From: Empedobacter brevis NBRC 14943 = ATCC 43319
GTDB lineage: Bacteria > Bacteroidota > Bacteroidia > Flavobacteriales > Weeksellaceae
Length of the DNA: 64,000 nt
Direction of reading: 5' to 3'
NCBI RefSeq assembly: GCF_000382425.1
Contig: NZ_KB908292.1
Span: 124,001-188,000, forward strand
Made by a program: the position numbers and the translations under genes. Positions 16,789 through 25,685 of the stretch are shown one piece after another. The notes below the pieces were generated by a model, which made no database searches, was not told where the DNA came from, and worked only from the letters and a program-made list of their open reading frames with translations. Numbering within the stretch: position 1 is the first letter of the stretch; every line of letters begins with the position of its first letter.

Positions 16789-17466
16789 ATGAATCCAGAA
16801 ATTTTATTCGAAGACAATCATTTGTTAATCATTAACAAAAAAGCTGGCGAATTAGCCCAAGGAGATGAAACTGGTGACATCCCACTTATCGACAGTTTAA
16901 AGGACTATATAAAGAAGCGAGACCATAAACCCGGAAATGTATTCTTAGGATTGGTTCATCGTTTAGATCGTCCAACTTCAGGTGTTTTAATTTTTGCTAA
17001 AACATCAAAGGCTCTTACGCGAATGAATGAAATGTTTCAGAAACGAAATATTGACAAAATTTATCGAGCAATCGTTCAAAGTAAACCTCCAAAAAATTTT
17101 GAACGTCTGGAACATTACCTAAAGAAGAATCCGAAAAATAATAAAACAACTGTTTATTCTAAACCAACTGCCGATGCGAAGAAAGCAATTTTAGAATATA
17201 CTTATTTAGGTGCTTTAGATTCATTTCATTGTGTAGAAGTGAAATTATTTACAGGTCGATCACATCAAATTCGTGCGCAACTTTCTTCTATAGGTTGCCC
17301 TATTAAAGGTGATTTAAAATATGGAGCAAAGCGTTCTAATCCGGATGGAAGCATTTGTCTACATGCCCACAGAATTACTTTTGAACATCCTGTTAAAAAA
17401 GAAGAAATGACCATTATAGCACCAGTTCCGAAAGATGCAATTTGGCAGGCTACAACCAAATTTTAA
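16789..17466 (+). CDS. RluA-family pseudouridine synthase
   Basis: This 225-residue enzyme isomerises uridine to pseudouridine in rRNA or tRNA. Motif II, LVHRLDRPTSGVLIFAKT (55-72), holds the catalytic Asp60; YRAIV, LEYTYLG, VEVKLFTGRSHQIRAQLSSIGCPIKGDLKYGA is the C-terminal RNA-binding stretch of RluA-type enzymes. There is no S4 domain, so it is of the short RluA/RluC-like class, and the RNA target cannot be assigned. It begins immediately after the TTTTGAG repeat and ends 31 bases before the acyltransferase gene. Confidence 0.9.
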   Translation: MNPEILFEDNHLLIINKKAGELAQGDETGDIPLIDSLKDYIKKRDHKPGNVFLGLVHRLDRPTSGVLIFAKTSKALTRMNEMFQKRNIDKIYRAIVQSKPPKNFERLEHYLKKNPKNNKTTVYSKPTADAKKAILEYTYLGALDSFHCVEVKLFTGRSHQIRAQLSSIGCPIKGDLKYGAKRSNPDGSICLHAHRITFEHPVKKEEMTIIAPVPKDAIWQATTKF

Positions 17467-17497
17467 TTTGTAAATTTGTTTCTTATTTGTCTATCAA

Positions 17498-18358
17498 ATG
17501 AACAGCATTTTTTATTTTATCATCTATCAAATTTCTCGGTTACCATTATCGATTCTATACAGATTTTCAGATTTTTTATTCTTTCTGCTTTATACCGTTA
17601 TTGGATATCGAAGACGTGTCATCCGAACAAATTTAGAGAAATCTTTTCCTGAAAAATCACACAAAGAAATTAAAACTATTCATCGAAAGTTTTATGCTAA
17701 TTTTTGCGATTATTTGGTCGAGACATTAAAAAGTTTTTCTATTTCTCAAGAAGAATTAGACAAAAGATTTACGTATTCTAATCTTGAAGTCTTTGATGAG
17801 ATAAAAACGGAAAAACGTGACGCAATGATGATGTGCGGCCATATTTTTAATTGGGAATGGTTCATTGGAACCGTAAAACATTTGCCTGCAAAAGAAACGG
17901 CAGCTGTTTACCATAAGATTAGAAATCCTTTTTGGAACGATAAAATCAACGGAATGCGTGCGCGATTTGGTACAAAAGCACTCGACATGAAAGATGTGCT
18001 TCGTTTTATGATGAAAGCTCCAAATGACGGAAATCTAACTTATTTGTTTGTTGCTGATCAAAGTCCAAAACAATCTGCCATTCACTATTTTATCAATTTT
18101 CTACATCAAAGAACTCCTGCTTTTAACGGTTTTGATAAAATTGCCCGCCGCAAAGATATGGGTGTGGTATTCTGCCATACTGAAAAAATAAAACGTGGTC
18201 ATTATCATACGACTTTTATCCGTTTAAAACCTCAACACGAAGAATTCGAAGAAAACGAGATTGTTCATCAATTCTTTTCTCATTTAGAAAAAACTATTCA
18301 CCAACATCCAGACAATTGGCTTTGGAGTCACAAACGTTGGAAATACGCCGATTTATAA
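17498..18358 (+). CDS. LpxL/HtrB-type lipid A acyltransferase
   Basis: The 286 residues belong to the lysophospholipid/LpxL acyltransferase family, which adds a secondary acyl chain to lipid A at the inner membrane. An N-terminal hydrophobic segment (about 5-35) anchors it. The H-x4-E/D motif is GH115IFNWE120, and VADQSPKQSAIHYFINFLHQRTPAFNG is the second family motif. NWLWSHKRWKYADL at the C-terminus is the classical LpxL ending. It stops two bases before the following glycosyltransferase gene, so the two envelope genes are co-transcribed. Confidence 0.9.
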   Translation: MNSIFYFIIYQISRLPLSILYRFSDFLFFLLYTVIGYRRRVIRTNLEKSFPEKSHKEIKTIHRKFYANFCDYLVETLKSFSISQEELDKRFTYSNLEVFDEIKTEKRDAMMMCGHIFNWEWFIGTVKHLPAKETAAVYHKIRNPFWNDKINGMRARFGTKALDMKDVLRFMMKAPNDGNLTYLFVADQSPKQSAIHYFINFLHQRTPAFNGFDKIARRKDMGVVFCHTEKIKRGHYHTTFIRLKPQHEEFEENEIVHQFFSHLEKTIHQHPDNWLWSHKRWKYADL

Positions 18359-18360
18359 TT

Positions 18361-19353
18361 ATGAAAACAGCAATTGCCATCTTAAATTGGAATGGAGAAA
18401 AATTACTTCCCCAATTTTTACCTTCGGTTATAAACAATTCTAAAAACGCAACGGTATATGTCATTGATAATGCTTCTACTGACAATTCTATCGAATTGCT
18501 GAAAACTCAGTTTCCTGAAGTAAAAATCATTCAAAATAAAGGAAATTATGGTTTTGCTCAAGGGTATAATGAAGGTTTAAAACAGATTGATGCTGATTAT
18601 TTTTGTTTGCTCAATTCAGATGTTGAAGTCACTGAGCATTGGATTGAACCCATCGAAAAGTTATTCGATCAACATCCTGATATTGCAGCAATACAACCAA
18701 AAATATTAGATTATAAAAACAAAGAATATTTTGAATATGCAGGTGCCGGAGGAGGTTTCATCGATAAGTTTGGGTATCCCTTTTGTCGCGGACGTGTTTT
18801 TTCGACGTTAGAAAAAGATAACGGACAATACGACGATACAACACAAATTTTTTGGGCAACAGGAGCAAGTTTATTTATTCGTAAAAAAGATTTTTTTGAG
18901 CAGAATGGTTTCGATGAAGATTATTTTGCACACATGGAAGAAATAGATTTGTGCTGGCGACTGAATAATGCCGGGCGAAAAGTTTATTATTGTGGCGAAT
19001 CGACAGTTTATCATTTAGGAGGAGCTACATTGGATAAAGCCAATCCGAAAAAATGGTATTTAAATTACCGAAATAGTTTGTGGATGATGTTAAAAAATCT
19101 TCCGAAAAACAAATTATTTCCAATGCTTTTTACCCGGCTTTCAATGGATGGAATTGCAGCAGTTGCTTTTTTACCTACACAAGGATTACCGCATGTTTGG
19201 GCTGTCTTTTTATCACATATACATTTTTATAAAGGTTTTTTCAAAATGTATAAAAAGCGGCAACAACATCAACTAAAGAATTATTCAGATAAAGAATTAT
19301 TGCCCTTTCAGTATTTCATCAAAAAACGCCAATATTTTAAAGATTTGAAATAA
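18361..19353 (+). CDS. glycosyltransferase family 2 (rhamnosyltransferase-like)
   Basis: I choose the ATG at 18361 (MKTAIAILNWNGEK), two bases after the acyltransferase stop, giving 330 residues; an upstream in-frame start would add 15 residues read through that gene. GT2 motifs are VYVIDNASTDNS (32-43), GNYGFAQGYNEGL (61-73) and LLNS-D87-VEV. EDYFAHMEEIDLCWRLNNAGRKVYYCGESTVYHLGG is the ED-x-x-x-RW-type acceptor region of WcaA/rhamnosyltransferase-like enzymes. The C-terminal 60 residues include hydrophobic stretches. Its pairing with an LpxL-like enzyme suggests lipid A or LPS core work (inference). Confidence 0.85.
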   Translation: MKTAIAILNWNGEKLLPQFLPSVINNSKNATVYVIDNASTDNSIELLKTQFPEVKIIQNKGNYGFAQGYNEGLKQIDADYFCLLNSDVEVTEHWIEPIEKLFDQHPDIAAIQPKILDYKNKEYFEYAGAGGGFIDKFGYPFCRGRVFSTLEKDNGQYDDTTQIFWATGASLFIRKKDFFEQNGFDEDYFAHMEEIDLCWRLNNAGRKVYYCGESTVYHLGGATLDKANPKKWYLNYRNSLWMMLKNLPKNKLFPMLFTRLSMDGIAAVAFLPTQGLPHVWAVFLSHIHFYKGFFKMYKKRQQHQLKNYSDKELLPFQYFIKKRQYFKDLK

Positions 19354-19404
19354 CCTTTCACTCATTTTATACCAATTTTTTAAATTTACATTATTTTTTT
19401 ATTC

Positions 19405-19412
19405 TATTTTTG
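19405..19412 (+). promoter_or_regulatory. putative -7 element for the first GLPGLI gene
   Basis: TATTTTTG is an exact TAnnTTTG match, 46 bases before the ATG at 19459. The -33 region is A/T only, so this is half a promoter. Confidence 0.4.
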
Positions 19413-19458
19413 TAGAATCAAAAAATATTCCTATCATTGTAAGTAAATTAAAACTGCA

Positions 19459-20238
19459 ATGAAAAAAATATTGACACTATTTACGTACTGTGCTTTCTTT
19501 ACAACTTCTATTTATGCGCAGAAACTGGAAGTCACTTATCAGGAAATTACAAAGCTTAATGTTGAAGAATTCAAAAACGCTTCAACGATTCAGGTAAACG
19601 GTTCTTCGACATTACCAAAAGAGCTCTACGATAACATGATGAAAAGCGCACAAGAACCAAAAGATTTTATCTTAAAAATATACGACAACGAAACCAATTA
19701 TAAAAAAATTGAAAAGCTGGATAATCAACAAACCAGTGGAATCAAAATGACAATTAGTTTTGGAGGTGCAGGAGGAGATTTATTCAAAAATCTATCGACA
19801 AAAGAATACACGAAAAGCATTCATTTGATGGATAAATCTTATATCATTAAAGATAAATTAAACGATTACAATTGGAAAATTTCTAGAGAATCGAAAAAAA
19901 TTATCGGATTTGATGTCAAAAAAGCAACAGCTGTTATAGACAGTACAAAATCTATTGTTGCCTGGTTCGCACCAAGTATTGCTGTAAAAGATGGTCCAGG
20001 AATGTACAATGGTTTACCTGGTTTAATTTTAGAACTTGAAATTAAAGATTCCAAGAATAAATCGGTAGAAAGTATGACAATCCGAGCAACAGACGTAAAA
20101 GAAGTTCCTGAAATGAAACCGTTTGAAAAACCAAAAGATAAAAATGTCATTACGGAAAAGGAATTCGAAGAATTAACAAAAAAACAAATGGAACGTTTCA
20201 AACAAATGCGCTCAGAAGGCATTGATAAAAAAGATTAA
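19459..20238 (+). CDS. GLPGLI family protein (first of three)
   Basis: A secreted 259-residue protein of the Bacteroidota-only GLPGLI family; its biochemical function is unknown. A signal peptide covers about 1-20 (cleavage after IYA, before QKLEVTY). The family-naming hexapeptide is exact at 185-190 in GMYNGLPGLILELEI. Before it come NWKISRESKKIIGFDVKKATAV and AWFAPSIAVKDGPG, a block shared by all three paralogs here. The C-terminus is charged (KQMERFKQMRSEGIDKKD), like the other two. A hairpin terminator follows, so each copy may be a separate unit. These proteins often sit next to plug/barrel outer-membrane proteins, as seen at 22830. Confidence 0.88.
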   Translation: MKKILTLFTYCAFFTTSIYAQKLEVTYQEITKLNVEEFKNASTIQVNGSSTLPKELYDNMMKSAQEPKDFILKIYDNETNYKKIEKLDNQQTSGIKMTISFGGAGGDLFKNLSTKEYTKSIHLMDKSYIIKDKLNDYNWKISRESKKIIGFDVKKATAVIDSTKSIVAWFAPSIAVKDGPGMYNGLPGLILELEIKDSKNKSVESMTIRATDVKEVPEMKPFEKPKDKNVITEKEFEELTKKQMERFKQMRSEGIDKKD

Positions 20239-20253
20239 AAGCCATACTTTACC

Positions 20254-20290
20254 AAAAAGTCAAATCATAAAATGATTTGACTTTTTTTGA
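20254..20290 (+). terminator. terminator after the first GLPGLI gene
   Basis: A perfect 14-base stem (20254-20267 with 20273-20286), a 5-base loop and a T tract ending at 20288. It lies 16 bases after the stop codon and is a standard intrinsic terminator. Confidence 0.85.
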
Positions 20291-20342
20291 TCCCACATTA
20301 AACATTCTGATCATTTGATTGTCTAATCATTAAATTTCATCC

Positions 20343-21122
20343 ATGAAAAGAATAGTTTCAGTTTTTATCCTTCTTACAAGTTTAGTTTCTTTTGCCCAAC
20401 AAGAAAAAATAGAAGTTACTTACACGTCCAAAATTATTTTACCCAAAGATTTCTCCTTTCAATCTTCAGGAGATAGTGGACGGCAAATGCCTAAGGAGAG
20501 ACAGGAGGAGTTTATCAAATCGATTCAAGAACCACAAGAATTTACATTAACAATTCTGGCAGATGAGTCAGTCTATAAAATGATTGAAAAGATATCAAAT
20601 AATCAAAATCAAGGAATGAGAAATCCTCGCGGGGGAAGTAGAATGAGCATGATGGATGGAGACAATGTTTATAAAAACACCTCTACTCACCATTTCTTAA
20701 AAGAGCAGAACATGATGGGTAAAAATTATACCATTAAAGATTCTTTGCCGAATTTTGATTGGAAGTTAACACGCGAAACAAAAATAATTTTAGGAAATGA
20801 AACCAAAAAAGCTACCGCAATTATTGATGATATCACCACTACAGTTTGGTATATTCCATCGTTGAAATATAAAACAGGTCCTGAAATTTTCTGGGGATTG
20901 CCAGGACTTATTGCAGAGGTAGAAACGGAAATAAACAGAGGTCCTTTCAAAGGAAAAAAAATCATTACGTTGACCAATATTTCAACCTCAACTACTGTGA
21001 AAGCACTTGAAAAGCCAAAAGATAAAAATACGATTTCTCAAAAAGAATACAACAAGTTGATGAATGAACAGCGCAAGCGTTTCGAAGAAATAAGAAATTC
21101 CGGTGTCAATAAACGAGAATAA
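20343..21122 (+). CDS. GLPGLI family protein (second of three)
   Basis: Also 259 residues. A signal peptide ends near VSFAQQ (about 18-20). The GLPGLI hexapeptide is exact at 185-190 in FWGLPGLIAEVE, the same position as in the first copy. The block FDWKLTRETKIILGNETKKATAII matches the first and third copies; WYIPSLKYKTGP replaces the more usual WFAP-type motif. A Gly/Met/Arg-rich stretch (about 90-106) is unique to this copy. The C-terminal KRFEEIRNSGVNKRE resembles the endings of the other two. It lies 104 bases after the first copy and is probably a tandem duplicate. Function is unknown. Confidence 0.87.
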   Translation: MKRIVSVFILLTSLVSFAQQEKIEVTYTSKIILPKDFSFQSSGDSGRQMPKERQEEFIKSIQEPQEFTLTILADESVYKMIEKISNNQNQGMRNPRGGSRMSMMDGDNVYKNTSTHHFLKEQNMMGKNYTIKDSLPNFDWKLTRETKIILGNETKKATAIIDDITTTVWYIPSLKYKTGPEIFWGLPGLIAEVETEINRGPFKGKKIITLTNISTSTTVKALEKPKDKNTISQKEYNKLMNEQRKRFEEIRNSGVNKRE

Positions 21123-21224
21123 ATTTTCTTGCTTCAGAAGTGATTAAATTTTATCAATATTTCATTCAAATTTATATTTTAAAACTTATATTTAGTCATA
21201 AATTAATCTTTAGAATAAAATACT

Positions 21225-21827
21225 ATGAAAGCTTTAATCATTGTAGATATGCAGTACGACTTTTTACCCGGAGGTGCTTTGGCTGTAAATGATGGAGATA
21301 AAATCATCGATCGTATAAATAAATTACAAGAAAAATATGATGTCGTTGTGGCGACACAAGATTGGCATCCTGCTCATCACAAGAGTTTTGCTTCTCAACA
21401 TCCCGAAAATAAACCTTTTGATGTGATTGATCTGAACGGTACCCGTCAGGTTTTATGGCCGGATCATTGTATACAAGGCACGAAAGGAGCAGAATTACAT
21501 AAAGATATTAATCAAAAAAAGATTAGTGCAATTTTCCGAAAAGGAATGAGCCCTGATGTAGACTCGTACAGTGCTTTTTTTGATGTAAATAAGAAAAACC
21601 CAACAGGTTTGCACGGTTTCTTAAAAGATCACAATATTCTGAGTGTTTACATTTGTGGTTTAGCGGCTGATTATTGTGTTTACCATACAGCAAAAGACGC
21701 TTTAGCTCTTGGTTACACAACCTATATTTTGGAAGGAACAACGAAAGCCATTAACCAAGAATACTTTGATGAGTTGAAAGAAGACTTTATCAAAAAAGGA
21801 GGGAACGTCTCAACATATTTATTATAA
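21225..21827 (+). CDS. pncA: nicotinamidase (pyrazinamidase)
   Basis: PncA hydrolyses nicotinamide to nicotinate and ammonia in NAD salvage. The 200 residues have the full cysteine-hydrolase pattern: Asp in IVDMQYDFLPGGALAV, Lys in FRKGMSPDVDSYSAF and the nucleophile Cys in GLAADYCVYHTAKDAL. DWHPAHHKSF supplies the metal-binding Asp-His-His set. It stands between the second and third GLPGLI genes with its own flanking gaps of 102 and 137 bases and a terminator-like hairpin downstream. I see no reason beyond position to link it to the GLPGLI proteins. Confidence 0.95.
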   Translation: MKALIIVDMQYDFLPGGALAVNDGDKIIDRINKLQEKYDVVVATQDWHPAHHKSFASQHPENKPFDVIDLNGTRQVLWPDHCIQGTKGAELHKDINQKKISAIFRKGMSPDVDSYSAFFDVNKKNPTGLHGFLKDHNILSVYICGLAADYCVYHTAKDALALGYTTYILEGTTKAINQEYFDELKEDFIKKGGNVSTYLL

Positions 21828-21854
21828 TTAAACCTTCGATATTGAAAATTAAAC

Positions 21855-21897
21855 ATGTCATTTGAAAACGGTAACTTTTTGAATGACATTTTATTTT
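21855..21897 (+). terminator. probable terminator after pncA
   Basis: An 8-base stem ATGTCATT (21855-21862) with AATGACAT (21882-21889), extendable by an AAAA/TTTT pair across a small internal loop, then a T-rich tail. The loop carries TAACTTTT, a 7-of-8 match to TAnnTTTG. Confidence 0.6.
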
Positions 21898-21964
21898 GAT
21901 TAAAAATTAAAAAAAATTGTAACATTATTCTATAAAAGTAGACTAACTATTTAAATACACAATT

Positions 21965-22741
21965 ATGAAAAAAGCTATTTTAACATTTGCCTTAGGAATT
22001 ATTACAACTACTGTTGCTATTGCTCAGGACAATAAAGCCCAAAACATTGATGCAACCTATGTTTGCGAGATGAAATTAGACTATGAAAAAACGATGTCTC
22101 AAGTTCCTCAACAATACCGTGCACAGGTTGGTCCAATGCTGAAAGCAGAAATTGATGCAGGAATTTTCATGAATTATTTTTTCAAAAGTAATAGTAAGCA
22201 ATCCACTTTTGTCCTTGAACAAAAAGTTGGAAATGCTCAATCGCAAGGAGGAATGATTGCACAACAAATGGCTACATTCGATAACAAACCTACGTACAAA
22301 GATTTTACAGTAACTCCCAATATGTACTATAAAGAAGTAGATATGGGAACAAAACAATACTTAATTAAAGACCAAATTCCAGATTACAAATGGAAAATTT
22401 CTCGTGAAAAAACGGAGATTGCAGGTTATCAGGCAACAAAAGCCGAAGGTGTTATGATGGATTCTATTCCTGTTATAGCATGGTTTGCTCCGGCTATTCC
22501 TATTAAAGACGGACCAACTTCATTAGCAGGATTACCTGGGTTGATTGTAAAAGCTGAATTTGATTATCAAAGTACACGAATGATCTTCACTTTAAAAGAT
22601 TTAAATATTTCCGAAAAAGATTTAAAAGTTGCACTACCTACAAAAGGAGAAGTTGTGACTCAAAATCAATTCATGAAGATTATGGAAGATTTACAGAAAA
22701 AAATGAAAGAAATGATGAACAGTGGTGTAGACACCAAATAA
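21965..22741 (+). CDS. GLPGLI family protein (third of three)
   Basis: The protein has 258 residues with a signal peptide ending at VAIAQ (about 21). GLPGLI is exact at 189-194 in LAGLPGLIVKAEF, after WKISREKTEIAGYQATKAEGV and AWFAPAIPIKDGP, which match the first copy closely. The C-terminus (KIMEDLQKKMKEMMNSGVDTK) has the family's charged coil. It is the nearest copy to the 915-residue outer-membrane protein, 88 bases away, and a hairpin without T tail lies between them. This arrangement suggests co-expression of a GLPGLI protein with a barrel partner (inference). Function is unknown. Confidence 0.88.
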   Translation: MKKAILTFALGIITTTVAIAQDNKAQNIDATYVCEMKLDYEKTMSQVPQQYRAQVGPMLKAEIDAGIFMNYFFKSNSKQSTFVLEQKVGNAQSQGGMIAQQMATFDNKPTYKDFTVTPNMYYKEVDMGTKQYLIKDQIPDYKWKISREKTEIAGYQATKAEGVMMDSIPVIAWFAPAIPIKDGPTSLAGLPGLIVKAEFDYQSTRMIFTLKDLNISEKDLKVALPTKGEVVTQNQFMKIMEDLQKKMKEMMNSGVDTK

Positions 22742-22751
22742 AGTTTTATCC

Positions 22752-22787
22752 AGCATCGTCTTCTGCAAGAAACAGATGGACGATGCT
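22752..22787 (+). other. intergenic hairpin without T tail
   Basis: AGCATCGTC (22752-22760) pairs with GACGATGCT (22779-22787), with a further TCTG/CAGA pair inside. No T run follows, so it is more likely an mRNA processing or stability element between the third GLPGLI gene and the barrel gene than a terminator. Confidence 0.5.
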
Positions 22788-22829
22788 AATCTTTGAAAAA
22801 AAGTCTTCGATTGCCACTAAAATACACAT

Positions 22830-25577
22830 ATGAAAAAAATACTCTATCTAATTTTATTCATTACTTCTACTCAGATTTCTTTTGCCCAAGAATGTAAACT
22901 AAAGGGAGCTGTTGCTGATGAAAACGGAATTCCAGTAACAGACGCATCTGTTTCTGTTTTTGATAGTAAGAACGAGGGAAAAGGATTCGTTTTTACAAGT
23001 AATATTGGTGAATTTGAATTCAAATTACCTTGTGGAGAAAAATATGACATCGAAATCGAGCAGCCCGGATTCGATACTTATATCGAGAATATTGATTTAA
23101 CAGAGAATACAACCAGAAAACTAAAGCTCAAGAAAGGAAAAGAAATTTCACTGAAAGAAACAATTGTCAAAGCTCAGCAAGCCATTAAAGTAAAAGGTGA
23201 TACCATCGAGTTTGATGCAGACTCTTTTAAAGTGGGGAATGAAGAAGTTTTAGAAGACATTTTAAAAAAATTGCCCGGAATAGAAGTTCAAAACGGAAAA
23301 GTTTTGTACAAAGGAAAAGAAATGAAACAAGTGACCGTTGGCGGGCGCGAAGTTTTGGGAGGTAACGAAAAGTTATTAAATAAAAATTTACCTTCTGATG
23401 CTGTTTCTAAAATACAATTAAACACAAAGTTCAAATCAAATCCTTTTGCTTCTTCGCTACAGGAAGATGATGAACAATTTTCGTTAAACATTGAACTAAA
23501 AGAGGACATGAAACGCCTGGCTTTTGGTAATGTAACCTTAGGAGGAGATGCTGATCAACACACTGATGCACAAGCAAAAGTATTCTATTTCTCTGAAAAA
23601 ACAGATGCAACTTTAATTAACGATTTCAATACATTTGGTAAACAGGTTTTTGATCAGGATGATTATGTCAGTTTCTTTGGAGGATATTCAGAATTTAATG
23701 CCGAAGGGAGTATTTATTCTTTAAGAGGTAATTCGAACAACCTGAATTTAATGTCAAAAAATGATGCGCCAAGTATGAATACGTACAATGGGGCAGTTCA
23801 TTTTGGAGTTGAGCCTAATAAAAAATTAAAAGTTTCAGGTTTTGGTTTAGTCAATACCAATAATATTCGTTACGATTCTAGATCAGAACGTTTCTATAAT
23901 AACATTGAAACTCCTTATACAACAGTCGATGAAGAGCGTAATAAAAGTAATGTTTTAATGGGAATGTCTCGTTTACGTCTTGATTACAGTCCGAATGACA
24001 AGGGACAAATTAAATACCGTTTAAATTTCAATTATTTGGATAGTGAAAATGAGCAATTAGTAGATAGTTATTACAACGGTCAAAAAAATAGCTTTAGAAA
24101 TGTTAATTCAGATCAGAAAAATTATTCATTAGCTCAAACCTTATCTTATATCCGTAAAGTTGGACGTGATGATAATGTTGGATTATACTTCCGCCATCAA
24201 TATCAAAAAGATACTCCGGATTATAATATTCTTTCTACAGCCAACCCATTTTCGTCTTTTGATATGTTCAAAAATTTATCTCAGGTAGATAATCAGTATA
24301 ATCTTAATCAAAATCAAAATTACGTCTTAAACACTGTTCAGTTCTATGGAATTTACAATCATTTATTAACCAATACAGCCAATCTTAAACTAAAAGCCGG
24401 AACAAGTTTTAGCACACAAGATTTTGATAATTCAATTTATGATTTCAATACTTTATTGAACAATAATGCTTTAATTAGTCATACAGGATTAGATTACAAT
24501 GAAACTTTTGTTGATGCTACATTAACAAAAAAAATAGGTAATTTCCAATTAGATGCCGGGGCAGGCGTTTCTTTCTTTAGTGAAAAGTCGAGCTATCAAG
24601 ACGGTGAAAAAATAAAACGAAACGAAACAAAAGTTTTGCCGCATATCAACCTGCAATACAAATTTAATAATGCGACGAGTATTCGTGCAAGTTATACGCA
24701 GGATTATAGTTACCCGTACACAAAAGAATTTAATGATTCGTATACCATTCAAAGTTACCAATCTATTTTCTATGGAAATCGTGACTTGAAACAAGCTTTA
24801 ACTCATAATGCCAGTTTAAATTTCAACCATTTTAACTCTTTTTCTTTCTTTCATGTTTTTGCCAATGTGACGTATTCTTTGCGTAAAAATAGTATTCAGA
24901 CACAATCTGTCTTAAACCGTGATTTTATCATTTCGGCAAACGATACAATTGTCAATACGTATCAGTTTAATACCATGATTAATTCTGATGATGACCAAGA
25001 AACGTATTCTGGGTATTTTATGATTGGGAAACGTTTCACTAAATGGTACAATGTTCGATTTACAGGTAATATTTCAACTTCTAATTATTACACCATCACA
25101 CGAAACATAGAATACCGAAATGGAACTGTTATAAACGATGAAATAAATAATGTGAACAATAAAAGTTTTACGCAGACCTATAACTTAGAAAATGCGTTTA
25201 CCTTCAAAAAAGTCTTTGAATTGAAAGCCGGTCTTAACCTGAATTTAAGTAAATACCAATCTCTTGCAGAGCAAAAATTCACCAATTGGCGCCCATATGG
25301 AGATGCAGCATGGTCCGTGACAGATAAATTATTAGTGCAAACAGATTTTTCTTATCGTTTACAATACCGTGACGGAGAAGAATTGAATACGGCAAAAGAA
25401 TGGAATGCTTCTGCACGCTACAACATCGCTCGAAAAACATACTTAACCCTTACAGGAGGAAATTTACTAGGAAATAATATTATTGTTTCAAATGGCTTCT
25501 CTGATAACTATATTTCAACAACAACTAAAAATGTTTTGGGCAGATATTTTATTGTCAGCTTAAGATACAAGTTCTAA
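22830..25577 (+). CDS. outer-membrane plug/beta-barrel protein with carboxypeptidase-regulatory-like N-domain
   Basis: The 915 residues begin with a signal peptide (to about QISFAQ, 20). A carboxypeptidase-regulatory-like beta-sandwich follows (about 21-105: LKGAVADENGIPVTDASVSVF). A TonB-receptor-like plug region comes next (about 117-205: VKGDTIEFDADSFKVGNEEVLEDILKKLPGIEV). The remainder is barrel-like with alternating aromatic strands, ending in the outer-membrane C-terminal Phe (YFIVSLRYKF). No clear TonB box is seen. It resembles TonB-dependent receptors of the outer membrane beta-barrel family that accompany GLPGLI genes. The substrate is unknown. A terminator follows. Confidence 0.85.
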   Translation: MKKILYLILFITSTQISFAQECKLKGAVADENGIPVTDASVSVFDSKNEGKGFVFTSNIGEFEFKLPCGEKYDIEIEQPGFDTYIENIDLTENTTRKLKLKKGKEISLKETIVKAQQAIKVKGDTIEFDADSFKVGNEEVLEDILKKLPGIEVQNGKVLYKGKEMKQVTVGGREVLGGNEKLLNKNLPSDAVSKIQLNTKFKSNPFASSLQEDDEQFSLNIELKEDMKRLAFGNVTLGGDADQHTDAQAKVFYFSEKTDATLINDFNTFGKQVFDQDDYVSFFGGYSEFNAEGSIYSLRGNSNNLNLMSKNDAPSMNTYNGAVHFGVEPNKKLKVSGFGLVNTNNIRYDSRSERFYNNIETPYTTVDEERNKSNVLMGMSRLRLDYSPNDKGQIKYRLNFNYLDSENEQLVDSYYNGQKNSFRNVNSDQKNYSLAQTLSYIRKVGRDDNVGLYFRHQYQKDTPDYNILSTANPFSSFDMFKNLSQVDNQYNLNQNQNYVLNTVQFYGIYNHLLTNTANLKLKAGTSFSTQDFDNSIYDFNTLLNNNALISHTGLDYNETFVDATLTKKIGNFQLDAGAGVSFFSEKSSYQDGEKIKRNETKVLPHINLQYKFNNATSIRASYTQDYSYPYTKEFNDSYTIQSYQSIFYGNRDLKQALTHNASLNFNHFNSFSFFHVFANVTYSLRKNSIQTQSVLNRDFIISANDTIVNTYQFNTMINSDDDQETYSGYFMIGKRFTKWYNVRFTGNISTSNYYTITRNIEYRNGTVINDEINNVNNKSFTQTYNLENAFTFKKVFELKAGLNLNLSKYQSLAEQKFTNWRPYGDAAWSVTDKLLVQTDFSYRLQYRDGEELNTAKEWNASARYNIARKTYLTLTGGNLLGNNIIVSNGFSDNYISTTTKNVLGRYFIVSLRYKF

Positions 25578-25603
25578 ACCAACATTTTATCATATTATTC
25601 TCT

Positions 25604-25638
25604 GAAACGCGCCTATTTTTGTAGACGCGTTTCTTTTA
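25604..25638 (+). terminator. terminator with an embedded -7-like octamer
   Basis: GAAACGCG (25604-25611) pairs with CGCGTTTC (25626-25633), extended by CTA/TAG, then TTTTATT. The loop holds TATTTTTG (25614-25621), an exact TAnnTTTG match that could start the next gene's transcript; no good -33 half is seen. Confidence 0.75.
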
Positions 25639-25685
25639 TTCATAATTTTTGTACTTTTAATCTAATCAACAAATTAAAAATAAAG

